A stretch of 62,298 nucleotides of DNA from CAZBSE01 sp964578625 (GTDB lineage Bacteria; Actinomycetota; Humimicrobiia; Humimicrobiales; Humimicrobiaceae): positions 1 through 62,298 of the forward strand of contig CAZODQ010000009.1 in assembly GCA_964578625.1 (NCBI GenBank), written 5' to 3'. Below the pieces are notes generated by a model that was not told where the DNA came from, searched no databases, and saw nothing but the letters and a program-made list of their open reading frames with translations. Position 1 is the stretch's first letter, and each line of letters opens with the position of its first letter. The translations under genes and the position numbers were made by a program. Below, one piece after another: positions 27,777 through 36,924 of this stretch.

Positions 27777-28708
27777 GTGGACCTTATTTCCTGCCTCATG
27801 AATAAAATATAGGATACTGCAAAGCAGATGATTGCCAGTGCTGTGATGACTACGATCTGCGGCCATACCTGGATCAGGCTCTGCCCCAGGGATAATGGAT
27901 TTTCCGGTATACCCTGAGTGACATTGGAAGTTGTAAGCTGAAATATCCTGGCAGTCGGAATAAGCAGTATGGAAATGGATTCACCAAACAGATTAGCCGG
28001 CGAGATCCTAAGTATAGAGTATTCGATATTATAATTTCTTATCTGTTCGGCTATGGAAGCCCCGTCCAGCGGAGCCATTCCATTGGCTACGGCATTGGCA
28101 ATTATTGGAAGGAAGAACATAACGAATATCCATATTGCAATGGCAGTAAGTATTGATGCGGCAGTCCTGTTCATAGTGACCGAAAAGAGTATCGAGAGTC
28201 CCATCCAGAAGCCCCCGTAAAAAATACATAATATTATAAAGAAAAATATTCTTAAGATTTCTTCCGTACTGGGAGGTACGCCGATGGAAAACAGCCCAAT
28301 ACCTGATATTATAAATACGATGCTGGCTACTATTATGGTTAGGGTAGTGATGCCCGCAAGGAATTTACCGTTTATGACGCTGTCCCTGTATATGGGCTGT
28401 GAAAGCAACCTACTAAGATTGCCGCTGTTTCTCTCGCTGTTTATAGCATCAAAACCGAAGATTATTCCTATAATGGGGATAAAAAAGCTTATAAAGGTTA
28501 TAAATGAGGGCAGGACACCTCCCCCTGTTGTAAATAGATATAAGAATACATTTTTGTCCAGTGCGCTGGCAGCATCCCTGATATTTGTAAGGGCAACGTA
28601 GGTAGATGAGAGCCCTGCGATATATATAAGTCCTAAAAGGATCAAGAATCTATTGCTGCTGAAGTGATCGGAAAGCTCTTTTCTGTATACTGTTAGGATA
28701 CTTCTCAT
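27773..28708 (-). CDS. ABC-2 type transporter permease
   Basis: A 311-aa integral membrane subunit with about six hydrophobic helices. An N-terminal cytoplasmic helix is followed by a large extracellular loop (about residues 40-75), then the conserved FGFDAINSERNSGNLSRLLS segment typical of ABC-2 (CcmB/NatB-like) permeases after the second helix. It is the membrane part of the exporter formed with the ATPase encoded immediately upstream. Its RBS GAGGAG overlaps the end of the ATPase gene. The substrate is unknown. Confidence 0.9.
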   Translation of the reverse strand: MRSILTVYRKELSDHFSSNRFLILLGLIYIAGLSSTYVALTNIRDAASALDKNVFLYLFTTGGGVLPSFITFISFFIPIIGIIFGFDAINSERNSGNLSRLLSQPIYRDSVINGKFLAGITTLTIIVASIVFIISGIGLFSIGVPPSTEEILRIFFFIILCIFYGGFWMGLSILFSVTMNRTAASILTAIAIWIFVMFFLPIIANAVANGMAPLDGASIAEQIRNYNIEYSILRISPANLFGESISILLIPTARIFQLTTSNVTQGIPENPLSLGQSLIQVWPQIVVITALAIICFAVSYILFMRQEIRST

Positions 28709-28709
28709 T

Positions 28710-29645
28710 TTACTCCTCTTTAAAGTATTTTAGATATATTTCTTCCAGTGCGTCCTGCTTCATATCCATCTTGGTCATAAGCAGGCCTTCAGCGGCTATG
28801 ATCTTGGATATGTCCTGTCTTATATCACTGTTGCATATCACCTGAAGATTTTTACCGGCCCTGCCTACGTTTACGACTTTGTCCAGTTTCTTTATCTTCT
28901 CTACTATGCTGTCTGTTATCTTTTCAAGTTCTATCTCTATTCTGTATTTTCCTCCTCCAAAGAGGTTTCTTCCCAGCTTTTCAACGTTTCCTTCACCTAT
29001 GAGCTTGCCCCCGGACAATATTCCCACTCTGGGGCAGACTTTCTGCACGAGGTTAAGCTGATGGGATGACAGGACGAATGTTATGTCTTTTTTCTTGTTT
29101 AAGTCCTGGATGGTATTTAGTATCTGATTTGCAACCTTTACATCAAGGCCTTCCGTAGGCTCGTCAAAAATGACAAGCTGCGGGTCTTTTATAAGAACAT
29201 CTGCAATTCCAAGTCTCTGCTTCATTCCCTTGGAAAATGTCTTTACCTGATGTTTTTTATTCTTGGAAAGCTCCACAATTTCTAAGACTTCGTCTATCTT
29301 TTTATCGATTTCCCTGTAGGGGATCCTGTTAAGCTCAGCGGTATAGGAAAGGTTTCCCCCGGCAGTCATATCTTCATAGAAGCCTATTCTTTCGGGAAGA
29401 TAACCGGTTATTCTCTTGACCTTAAGCGGTTCTCTGGTGGAGTTGAACCCCGCAACACTTACTGTTCCCGATGTGGGTTCGGTAAGTCCCAGAGTCATAA
29501 GAATGAAAGTGGATTTACCTGCACCGTTGGGGCCCAAAAGCCCGAATATTTCGCCTTTTTTAATATTAATATTAAGATCATTAACAGCCAGGTGCCCGTT
29601 GTATTTTTTAGTAAGATTCCTGGCACTTATAATATTATCGTTCAT
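28710..29645 (-). CDS. ABC transporter ATP-binding protein
   Basis: A 311-aa ATPase with Walker A GPNGAGKST (about 38-46), a signature written as FSKGMKQRLGIA (ABC-2 type variant of LSGGQ), Walker B LVIFDEPTEGLD, and the H-loop SSHQLN. The C-terminal about 90 aa form the DUF4162-like domain usual for drug, antibiotic or Nat-type exporters. It lies between the NEW3-domain gene (3-nt gap) and the permease gene (1-nt gap) in one minus-strand operon. Confidence 0.95.
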   Translation of the reverse strand: MNDNIISARNLTKKYNGHLAVNDLNINIKKGEIFGLLGPNGAGKSTFILMTLGLTEPTSGTVSVAGFNSTREPLKVKRITGYLPERIGFYEDMTAGGNLSYTAELNRIPYREIDKKIDEVLEIVELSKNKKHQVKTFSKGMKQRLGIADVLIKDPQLVIFDEPTEGLDVKVANQILNTIQDLNKKKDITFVLSSHQLNLVQKVCPRVGILSGGKLIGEGNVEKLGRNLFGGGKYRIEIELEKITDSIVEKIKKLDKVVNVGRAGKNLQVICNSDIRQDISKIIAAEGLLMTKMDMKQDALEEIYLKYFKEE

Positions 29646-29648
29646 CTT

Positions 29649-30551
29649 TTATCTTCTTCCCAGCCTTGTAAAGATTATGGCAACTGAGACTATTACTATC
29701 ACGATTATTCCTATGCCGACTATTCCCCATATAGTAGGGGTCTCAACGGTCACCCTAAGTTCGAGGTCGTTACTAGCTTTATCATTTGATGCGTTGAAGG
29801 TAAGCTTATAGTCTCCGGCGATTGTCTTTTCAGGAGGATTTACGGTCACATCGACCTCAGCGCTCTTTCCGGCTTCTATGGAATCGATTTTATCATTATC
29901 AAAGCTGACCCTCCAGCCCTCTGGTTCGGTAGAGGTCAGTTTTATATTTTCTAACGATGTCGAGCTTTTGTTGTCGACTACCAGCTTGTAGTGGTTGTCT
30001 TTTCCCGAGCTCATATTGGTGTTCAGCATTCCTGTTTTGGTTGTAAGTTCGATCTCGTAGGCTGCAGTTATTACTGCGGTAAATTGTATGGATCCTTCCA
30101 GGGGGTCTCCTTCAACAGCGGATTTAAAGTTGGCGGTAAAGGTATATTCGCCTGGCTCCTGGCTTATATTCTCAGCTGCAAGCAGCACAAGATTTTCCTT
30201 TCCATGCCTGGTCATATTGATGGCAGTTATTTTCGTCTGTCCCTGGCCGACTGCAGCAATCCATCCATCTGGATAGTCAACCGTTACATCAAATGTCTTC
30301 TGGGTCTCATCAGCGCTTAAACCGTAAGGATTATCTCCCGGGACATAGGTCACATCGAAGTTAAATGTGAATATCTGTCCTTCCTCGGCCTGTATTTTGG
30401 GAAGGGTGGTCTCAAGGTTTAGTTCTTCCTTTTGTGGTTCTTGTGCTTCTTCATCCTGGGCCATAAGAATGCCGGGTATCATAAGAGTGATTGAAAGTAC
30501 AAAAACTAATGTGATTAAAAATGCGGGGATTTTTCTTTTTATGGTCTTCAC
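29649..30551 (-). CDS. Secreted NEW3-domain membrane-anchored protein
   Basis: A 300-aa extracytoplasmic protein. It has an N-terminal signal peptide (residues 1 to about 31, ending near ILMAQ), two NPCBM-associated NEW3-type beta-sandwich repeats (for example SSTSLENIKLTSTEPEGW and AEVDVTVNPPEKTIAGDY), and one C-terminal transmembrane helix with a TRLGRR stop-transfer end. NEW3 proteins placed before ABC-2 exporters are common in anaerobes; a role as an extracellular partner is inferred. The start is GTG with AAAGGAGA upstream. A TATTATACT box about 40 nt upstream may be the -10 of the operon promoter. Confidence 0.88.
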   Translation of the reverse strand: MKTIKRKIPAFLITLVFVLSITLMIPGILMAQDEEAQEPQKEELNLETTLPKIQAEEGQIFTFNFDVTYVPGDNPYGLSADETQKTFDVTVDYPDGWIAAVGQGQTKITAINMTRHGKENLVLLAAENISQEPGEYTFTANFKSAVEGDPLEGSIQFTAVITAAYEIELTTKTGMLNTNMSSGKDNHYKLVVDNKSSTSLENIKLTSTEPEGWRVSFDNDKIDSIEAGKSAEVDVTVNPPEKTIAGDYKLTFNASNDKASNDLELRVTVETPTIWGIVGIGIIVIVIVSVAIIFTRLGRR

Positions 30552-30780
30552 CGTGGCTCTCCTTTTCTAAATTTCATTTAAATCTTATAAAAGTATAATA
30601 ATTCATAATTTTAAGACTAAATGAAGATTTTAATGAGTTTGATGTTGGTTGTCAAGAAGGAATTGGGAGGAGGATTAGTAGGGTTAGATAAGATTGGAGA
30701 GAGATTATATATAATAGGTATAATTTTGATATGATTAGAATTATAATTAGTACATAACTCGGCTAATATCTGCCAATTTG

Positions 30781-30819
30781 GCTTTTTAAAAAGGATTTTT
30801 TAAAATCCCCTTAAAAAGC
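30781..30819. repeat. AT-rich inverted repeat (hairpin)
   Basis: A 39-nt imperfect hairpin: an outer stem GCTTTTTAA/TTAAAAAGC and an inner stem GGATTTT/AAAATCC separated by a small asymmetric bulge. It lacks a terminal U-run on either side. It lies at the left edge of the island, upstream of a replication gene, so it could be a recombination or replication site as well as a structured RNA. Confidence 0.5.
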
Positions 30820-30951
30820 TCTCCTTAAAATCAATACCTCGCAAATAAGCCTTTAGTATGAAAATATCCAGTTGTTAAACAAAAATCCAAGATATTTTCA
30901 TTAACTTAATTTTATTAAATAAAAACAGAAATTAAAAGGAATTTCTGCATA

Positions 30952-30987
30952 AAAGGGCAGGCAATATTTAATTGCCCTGCCTTTTTT
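30952..30987 (+). terminator. Terminator/attenuator-like hairpin before the primase gene
   Basis: AAAGGGCAGGCAAT pairs with ATTGCCCTGCCTTT with one bulge on each side, and a TTTTTT run follows. It ends about 25 nt before the primase ATG. With no plus-strand gene just upstream, it is more likely an attenuator or a remnant terminator than the end of a visible operon. Confidence 0.55.
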
Positions 30988-31012
30988 ATTGGGATTATTT
31001 GGAGGTAATAAA

Positions 31013-33043
31013 ATGTTAAATAATAAGGAAAATCAAAAATTTAACCTATGGGATAACATCCAGAAAAAAGTTATTACAGTTACTGCAAAAAAAGTTGGTT
31101 CAGAATGGATGGCCATATGTCCTATGCATGATGACCATGTTCCAAGCCTATGCGTTAATGAGGAAAAGGGTGTCTACCATTGCAAATCTTGCGGGTTTAA
31201 GGGAAGGCTTTTTGACCCAAATTATAATAAAAGAAGTAGGAAGATAGTAGCTGTATATGATTATTTGGATGAAAATAAAAACATACTATACCAATGCGTA
31301 AGATTTGAACCAAAAAGTTTTGCGTTCAGAAGATTAGATAGAAACGGCAAGTGGGTATACAACCTCAAAGGGGTAAGAAAAATACCCTATAGGCTACCAG
31401 AACTAATAGAGGCCGATATTGATACCTCAATATTTATATTAGAAGGGGAAAGGGATGTAGATAATCTATTAAAGCTTGGCTTCGTAGCAACTACATCACC
31501 AATGGGGGCAGGTAAATGGAGTCCTGATTATAATAAGTATTTTAAAGACAGGACTGTAATACTTGTTCCCGATAATGATGACCAGGGAAGAGAGCACATC
31601 AAGGTTATAGCTGACAACCTAAAGGATATATCAAGAAGTATAAAATTGCTTGAACTCCCAGAACTAAAAGAAAAAGAAGATATAAGCGACTGGATTAAAA
31701 AAGGTGGAACAAAAGAAAAACTACTCGAACTAATTGAAGATACTTCAGAATATGTAAAAATTGATATTCCTGAAGGTGAAAAATTTGATGCGAGGCTTTA
31801 TTCTGAAATTGTTATAAAAGAGTATAGCGTTGGCTGTGATGAATCCAAAAGACTCTGGCTGTATGATAAAAAAGGGGGAATATGGGTAGTAGATGCAGAA
31901 AGTGATTTAAGGTCTACCTTAAGAAAAGACATATTAAAGAGGGAGCATCTTAAAAAATACTACGTAACCGAAGTCATTGAAGACATAAAGGACATGACTT
32001 TTAAAAGATACAGTTTTTCCGAGCCAGACCCATGTCTAATTGCTTTCAATGATAAAATATATGACCTAAAAACAGACAGATTGCTTGAATATGGCCCGGA
32101 ATATCATTTTATTAACAAGCTCAATGTAAATATTGATACCCAGAATAGAGAATGCCCGATGATTGAAAGAATATTTACCGAAATGGTGGGAGAAGCAAAT
32201 ATGGAAATATTATATGAGCTTACAGCCTACTGTATGTTAAGAAATTACCCTTATCACAAAATATTTTTTATATACGGAGAGGGTGGAAATGGGAAAAGTA
32301 CTTTTATCAATATCCTTACAGGCCTATTAGGTGATGAAAATATCTCTTCCATTGATTTAAATGAGCTTTCTATAAATAAGTTTGCCACAAGTCAACTGTA
32401 CGGAAAACTTGCAAATGTCTGTGGGGAGCTTGACATGAATATTCTTAAAAGAACAAGCGTTATAAAACAGCTTACAGGATGGGATAGAATAAAAAGTGAA
32501 AAGAAGTTTAAAGAACCTTTTTATTTTAAAAATTATGCAAAGATAATAGTAATGACTAACAAGCTTCCTGAGACTCAAGACCGATCTGATGCATTTTACA
32601 GAAGGGTTAATTTAATTCAGTTCCCCAATAAATTTGAAGGCAAAAATGCTGATAAGACAATACTTAGTAAAATATCGAAGCAGGAGTATGAAGGCTATGC
32701 CTATAAGAGTCTTGAAATGCTTCGGATTATAAATGAGAGGCAATTTGTGATGTCAAATGAATGTACTACCGAAGAACTTAAAAAAATATATGACAGGTTA
32801 AGCAGTCATCTTGCAAAATTCTTAGAGGAAAGTACAGTAGATGAAGCTTTGGGTGAAATTGCTTCTGATGAATTTAATGAAGCATTTTCGAATTATTTAG
32901 TAGGTCAGAATATACCTCCATGGTCGCCTGTAAGAATCAATAGAGATATGAGAAGAAGCGGATATGAGCAGAGGACAAAGTCCATATATATTGACCAAAA
33001 GAAGACGACCAAGAAATATTGGATGGGACTGAGCTGGAAATAA
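31013..33043 (+). CDS. Phage/plasmid primase-helicase (P4/D5 type)
   Basis: A 676-aa replication protein with three parts. A CHC2-type zinc finger (C36, H39, C57, C60) and a Toprim primase core (ILEGERDVDNL near 142, VPDNDDQGREH near 185) are followed by a D5-N linker and an SF3 helicase with Walker A GEGGNGKST (about 422-430), then GELDMN and IVMTNKLPE. This is typical of satellite phages and integrative elements. The start is the ATG with GGAGGT just upstream; a TTG 24 nt earlier in frame is poorer. No replication partner gene is adjacent. It marks the left end of the island. Confidence 0.93.
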   Translation: MLNNKENQKFNLWDNIQKKVITVTAKKVGSEWMAICPMHDDHVPSLCVNEEKGVYHCKSCGFKGRLFDPNYNKRSRKIVAVYDYLDENKNILYQCVRFEPKSFAFRRLDRNGKWVYNLKGVRKIPYRLPELIEADIDTSIFILEGERDVDNLLKLGFVATTSPMGAGKWSPDYNKYFKDRTVILVPDNDDQGREHIKVIADNLKDISRSIKLLELPELKEKEDISDWIKKGGTKEKLLELIEDTSEYVKIDIPEGEKFDARLYSEIVIKEYSVGCDESKRLWLYDKKGGIWVVDAESDLRSTLRKDILKREHLKKYYVTEVIEDIKDMTFKRYSFSEPDPCLIAFNDKIYDLKTDRLLEYGPEYHFINKLNVNIDTQNRECPMIERIFTEMVGEANMEILYELTAYCMLRNYPYHKIFFIYGEGGNGKSTFINILTGLLGDENISSIDLNELSINKFATSQLYGKLANVCGELDMNILKRTSVIKQLTGWDRIKSEKKFKEPFYFKNYAKIIVMTNKLPETQDRSDAFYRRVNLIQFPNKFEGKNADKTILSKISKQEYEGYAYKSLEMLRIINERQFVMSNECTTEELKKIYDRLSSHLAKFLEESTVDEALGEIASDEFNEAFSNYLVGQNIPPWSPVRINRDMRRSGYEQRTKSIYIDQKKTTKKYWMGLSWK

Positions 33044-33753
33044 TAACTGGAAAATTTAATGGATTTAACGAATTTGGCCGATTTTATTATTAATATAAAT
33101 TATATATTTATATATCTGATTTTATTTTCTTTAATAATAAAAAAGCTTAAATTGAGTAAATTGGTTAAATATTTCAGCCCCCAGTTATCTTAAAAGCGGA
33201 TATTATAATAATTATAAGGGGTCGCAATTCTCGTTGATTTACGGCCCCTTTCCGTTATAAATACGCTATGTTTTATAGGGTTTTAAGGTATAACAAGGAG
33301 TTAGAAAATAAGGTCTTTAGGGTTACTTTGATATAGATTTTACAAGTTTTAAGTCTATATAAGCCGTTCTTTATTAATATAAAATTACCCTGATATATAT
33401 GTTGGAAGGGGAGTATTATGATTATTTATATGTCTGGGGCAGAGGTGAAGGGAAAGTTTGGAATGAAAAATTTATATTTAATCTTAAACAGAAAAACTTG
33501 GATTATAAACACTATTATTAGTAGTATAATATTTAGGTGTAGTAGAAATAGTATTTTTTAATAATTGTTATAAAATAATACTTGTATCTCTTACATTAAA
33601 GTAGAGTAAAAATGAGAATCTACGGTCCCTTTAAAGGTTTTAAGTTGTAATAATTCTTTGATATGTTCAGATTGATGGGTAGTTTAGGGATAAATATTTT
33701 TATTCTATTATTAAATATAATTTTAGCTTTTTAAGGAGGAATTGATTTAATAA
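33044..33753. other. Long AT-rich intergenic region
   Basis: About 710 nt without a convincing gene. It contains a weak copy of the spacer motif (TTGGTT...CCCCAG at 33161-33184), one hairpin (33216-33250) and only a 40-codon reading without RBS (33399-33521). The strong AAGGAGG box about 14 nt before the next start belongs to the Nif3-like gene. It could be decayed element DNA. Confidence 0.5.
33216..33250 (+). terminator. Terminator-like hairpin
   Basis: AAGGGGTCG pairs with CGGCCCCTT (one G-T pair) around a 17-nt loop, followed by TCCGTT rather than a long T-run. It lies about 170 nt after the primase stop. It is a plausible but weak terminator. Confidence 0.35.
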
Positions 33754-34626
33754 ATGAGATTAAGTGATATATTCGATCTTGCAATTAATATGGGTAAAGA
33801 AGTAGATATTAGGGGAAAAAATTTAAATATTGATTATTTTCCAGATAGCAGGATTATAAACTATAAAGATACTAATGTAAAAAGCATTTTTGTGGGTATT
33901 GATATTGGGGTACCAGAAATTATACTTGTTGAAATATTGAAAAGTCAGGGTGTAGAAATAGATGCTATAATCAGTCACCATCCTATTGCAAAAGCCTCAT
34001 ACGCTTTAGCAAAAGTTGCTGATATTCAAAAATATAATTGGATACAATGTGGAATAAATAAAAAAATTGCAGAAAAGCTTATTAATAAATTAATTTGGGA
34101 AAGTTCAATTGGTATTAAAGCTAAAAATAATCTAAGGGCTGAAAATGCTAGTAAGTTTTTAAATATTCCATTGATTTGTCTACATACTGCTATTGATAAT
34201 TTAACACAAAAATTTTTTGAAGACATTACTGAAGGAAATAAGCCATTAAGGCTTGTAGATTTATTTGAAATTATATCATCAATTAAAGAATATGAAATGG
34301 CAAAAGAAAATGATGATGGTCCATACATTTCAGATCTAAATTTAAAAAATAATATAATCAAGAAAGTTATGGTGGATATGACTGGAGGCCTAGATCCTCC
34401 TTCTGAAATATTTGCTTATTTAAAAAAATCTAATGTTAATACTATTATTGGAATGCATTATTCACTTGATAATATGAAAGCAATTATTAAACATAAAATT
34501 GGAACTATAATTTGTGGTCATATGGCTTCTGATTCAATTGGATTAAATATATATTGTGATATTTTAGAAAAAGAAAAAATAAAAATTCTAGCTGGCCCTG
34601 GTTTTTATAGGATAAGTAAAAATTAG
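33754..34626 (+). CDS. Nif3-like family protein
   Basis: A 290-aa protein resembling the NIF3/DUF34 metal-binding family. Near the middle of the first domain it has IISHHP (H75, H76), the usual di-metal ligand pair, and it ends with a GHMASDSIGLN segment that corresponds to the C-terminal GHxxxE-like metal site, although the Glu is not at the canonical place. The insert between them is family-like in size. DUF34 proteins are conserved but of unknown activity. It heads a four-gene operon with two acetyltransferases and a membrane protein, which is not the usual context. The very A/T-rich codon use is unlike the core region. Confidence 0.75.
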   Translation: MRLSDIFDLAINMGKEVDIRGKNLNIDYFPDSRIINYKDTNVKSIFVGIDIGVPEIILVEILKSQGVEIDAIISHHPIAKASYALAKVADIQKYNWIQCGINKKIAEKLINKLIWESSIGIKAKNNLRAENASKFLNIPLICLHTAIDNLTQKFFEDITEGNKPLRLVDLFEIISSIKEYEMAKENDDGPYISDLNLKNNIIKKVMVDMTGGLDPPSEIFAYLKKSNVNTIIGMHYSLDNMKAIIKHKIGTIICGHMASDSIGLNIYCDILEKEKIKILAGPGFYRISKN

Positions 34627-34642
34627 TAACATAGAAGAAGAA

Positions 34643-35173
34643 ATGAATACTGATACGTATAAAAAGAGATTGATTTCTAATTATAAATTAAATAAAAGTA
34701 TAAAGATTTGTGGTTCTCTAATAATTCGTGTTGCTAAAACGGAAGATATCGATGCTATCTACGAAATAGGTATTAATGAAGAGGGCTTTTTATTAAGTAA
34801 AAATACTAAATTTTATGGTAAGAATTTTCTTAAAAATTGGATTAAAAATCCTTACAATGACATTTTAATTGTTGCTCAATTTAAAGATAAAATAGTTGGT
34901 TTCCTTTTTTGTAGGATTATTCGCAATTCTTGGGCCATCTTAGAAAATATCGCTGTTATTCCACAAAAAAGAATGATGAAAGTAGGGTCACTATTATTAG
35001 AAGTTTGTTTAAATCTTCTACTTGATAATGGTATAGATTATATTTCAGGGATAATAAGAGAAGGAAATAAAAATGAGAAATTTTTTGGAAAAAAAGGTTT
35101 CTCTTTTGGTAATAAGTTTGTCTGGATTGAAAAATATATAGGAGATTCTAATAAAAATGACGGTGGAACCTAA
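34643..35173 (+). CDS. GNAT family acetyltransferase (first of two)
   Basis: A 176-aa GNAT. A basic N-terminal extension (about residues 1-25) precedes the fold, which has IIRVAKTEDIDAIYEIG, a middle strand IVGFLFCRIIRNSW and the acetyl-CoA loop AVIPQKRMMKVGSLLLE, in which the usual R-x-x-G-x-G is degenerate (K-R-M-M-K-V-G-S). KFFGKKGFSFG near the end is motif B. It overlaps the next gene by 17 nt. The target is unknown; RimI-like N-terminal acetylation is one option. Confidence 0.8.
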   Translation: MNTDTYKKRLISNYKLNKSIKICGSLIIRVAKTEDIDAIYEIGINEEGFLLSKNTKFYGKNFLKNWIKNPYNDILIVAQFKDKIVGFLFCRIIRNSWAILENIAVIPQKRMMKVGSLLLEVCLNLLLDNGIDYISGIIREGNKNEKFFGKKGFSFGNKFVWIEKYIGDSNKNDGGT

Positions 35174-35621
35174 GGTTTATATTAGAAATTTTCACCTTGA
35201 TGATATTAAGCGAATTTTAGAGATAGAAAATGCATCATTCACGATTGATACTTTCTCAGAAGATATGTTTAGAAGATGGTATAAAAAGTGTTCACATCTA
35301 TTTATTGTTGCAGAATTCGTTGGAATAATTATAGGATACATGATCACATGTACTTCAAGTAATCAAGGTGAAGTTGTTTCTATTGCTGTTGACCCAGGCT
35401 ATAGACTTAGAGGTGTTGGTAAAACTCTTGTTGATTTTACATTAAATAAACTAAAAGAAAGTCATATTATACAACTAGAATTAGAAGTCAGAAAATCAAA
35501 TATAGGAAGTATTAAGTTTTGGGAAAGTTTAGGTTTTTTTTCTAAAAAAATTGTCCTCCAATTCTATCGTGATGGAGAAGATGCAATAAAAATGTGGAAG
35601 TTATTAGGAGATGACAAGTAG
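35157..35621 (+). CDS. RimI-like GNAT acetyltransferase (second of two)
   Basis: A 154-aa acetyltransferase with an intact acetyl-CoA loop, SIAVDPGYRLRGVGKTLVD, and the RimI-like opening IRNFHLDDIKRILEIENASF. The C-terminal part has SIKFWESLGFF, motif B. Overlaps with both neighbours (17 nt upstream, 11 nt downstream) show tight translational coupling within the Nif3-GNAT-GNAT-membrane operon. RimI proteins acetylate N-terminal alanines, but here the substrate may be an operon product or a metabolite. Confidence 0.85.
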   Translation: MTVEPKVYIRNFHLDDIKRILEIENASFTIDTFSEDMFRRWYKKCSHLFIVAEFVGIIIGYMITCTSSNQGEVVSIAVDPGYRLRGVGKTLVDFTLNKLKESHIIQLELEVRKSNIGSIKFWESLGFFSKKIVLQFYRDGEDAIKMWKLLGDDK

Positions 35622-36528
35622 TAGAAAAAAATTAATTGAGTGGTTATTAAGCCGTATTTATGGTGTGGTTGACGGAATAATTGCAGCTCTAGTTCTTATG
35701 GGTATTATATACTTGATAGGTGTTTTTTCCGGTAAATTTTCTAAAATAATACCTGCTTGGCCCTTTAAAATACCAATCTATATATTAGTCATTATATTTA
35801 TAATAATTTTAATAACCTTAATAATAATTCTTATTTGGTATTCCAAAAAAAAAGCTAGGAGAACAATTCCTAATTTTAATATTAAACTTGCTGAAACGTT
35901 TGATATTGAACACTTAGCACTAAGCCAATATATTGAACCAGATCCTCTATTGATAAATACTAAATGTCATTTTTTGTTAATACATCAAGCATATTTAATA
36001 GATAAAAATGATGGTTATTTCAAGCTAAGGTATAAGGGTGTAGTTTTAAATAAGCAAGTCTGTTTATCTTTTATAGATAGTATTGTAGGAGATTCAGCGA
36101 TTGACAGTTCGATAATGTCGATTACAGTTAGTGATAGAGTTAGGAAAACACCTCTCAGATGGAGGCTTTTAAAAGACAACCCATATGAGAAAATTTTAGA
36201 AATTTTTTTCCATGAACCATTAAATGCTGGAGAGATTTTTGATATTGAATATTCTTGTTTTTGGCCAGGAACTTTTACTAGAAATGAAGATTATGTTTTT
36301 TATCCACTGCATTATTACAAACATGGGGTAGAAGAATTTATTGGTGAAGCTGTATTGAATAAACCACCGTATCACTTTGAAGGTATTAGATTTGATAGGA
36401 AAAAGATTGAGTTATACCCAATACAACCAAAAAAAATAAAAAAAAACACTAGGTACATACTTAGATGGAAGATAAAAAAACCAAAAAGTTCTATTTATAT
36501 AATAAAATTTGACCGTCAAGATATTTGA
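35611..36528 (+). CDS. Two-TM membrane protein, unknown function
   Basis: A 305-aa protein with two N-terminal transmembrane helices (about residues 16-36 and 47-72, the second ending in a KKKARRT stop-transfer motif) and a soluble domain of about 230 aa with alternating hydrophobic strands (LRYKGVVLNKQVCLSF, ILEIFFHEPLNAGEIFDIEY), probably a beta-rich fold facing the cytoplasm. No family is recognised. It is the last gene of the operon and overlaps the second GNAT by 11 nt. Two-TM proteins at the end of accessory operons are often effectors, but that is only an analogy here. Confidence 0.7.
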   Translation: MTSSRKKLIEWLLSRIYGVVDGIIAALVLMGIIYLIGVFSGKFSKIIPAWPFKIPIYILVIIFIIILITLIIILIWYSKKKARRTIPNFNIKLAETFDIEHLALSQYIEPDPLLINTKCHFLLIHQAYLIDKNDGYFKLRYKGVVLNKQVCLSFIDSIVGDSAIDSSIMSITVSDRVRKTPLRWRLLKDNPYEKILEIFFHEPLNAGEIFDIEYSCFWPGTFTRNEDYVFYPLHYYKHGVEEFIGEAVLNKPPYHFEGIRFDRKKIELYPIQPKKIKKNTRYILRWKIKKPKSSIYIIKFDRQDI

Positions 36529-36602
36529 ATAAAGGAAACTATAATTTTTAAAATATTATTTCATGGTCAATTTAAATAACTATAATTTCTACACCATTTT
36601 TT

Positions 36603-36720
36603 GATTATAAATATTGTTTTTATAAGGTTTGTAAAAATAGGCGATTATAAATATTATTTTTACGGAAAAATAATATTGAATTGCTAAAAAAGAATTTTGG
36701 TTTGATTTCTACTTTCCTAA
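36603..36720 (+). repeat. Spacer repeat R1 (with 12-bp hairpin)
   Basis: A spacer repeat found after the two-TM gene. It has two copies of a TTATAAATATTnTTTTT unit about 40 nt apart; the second forms a perfect 12-bp hairpin (36650-36677, loop ACGG). The block ends with TTGGTTTGATTTC at 36697. A diverged relative lies at 40011-40117. Up to the next start, the rest of this 396-nt gap holds only a promoter. Confidence 0.55.
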
Positions 36721-36854
36721 CCAATTATCTTTGTTTATGGGCAGTCCAGTAGCTACTAATTTTTAATTATTTTTATCAAATAATTCTAGGTGAAAGTTGC
36801 CTAATCCTCATAACTTTACTAAAGTACGGAGACATATATCTAAACCAAAGCTCA

Positions 36855-36883
36855 TTGACGGGCTCGTATTGAGGGAGTAGGAT
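36855..36883 (+). promoter_or_regulatory. Candidate promoter for the anchored lipoprotein gene
   Basis: TTGACG is followed after 17 nt by TAGGAT, about 40 nt before the lipoprotein start. A GAGGAAAAC stretch near the start serves as a weak RBS. It is sequence-match evidence only. Confidence 0.4.
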
Positions 36884-36924
36884 AAAATTAATGGTACACC
36901 ATTTTAAGAGGAAAACAGTTTGTT

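Larger units (their letters stand above)
30552..31012. other. Intergenic leader at left island edge
   Basis: This 461-nt gap holds the upstream region of the minus-strand NEW3 operon, a Gly-poor, G-rich-then-A/T-rich stretch without an ORF, the 11-mer shared with the right edge (30754-30764), an A/T hairpin (30781-30819), a short GAAATT/AATTTC hairpin near 30929-30946 and a terminator-like hairpin just before the primase gene. No gene was recognised. Confidence 0.6.

Noticed and set aside
33399..33521. Small 40-codon gene on the plus strand (MLEGEYYDYLYVWG...)
   Set aside because: No RBS, ends in several stops, and lies in an AT-rich spacer. It may be debris but is not supportable as a gene.
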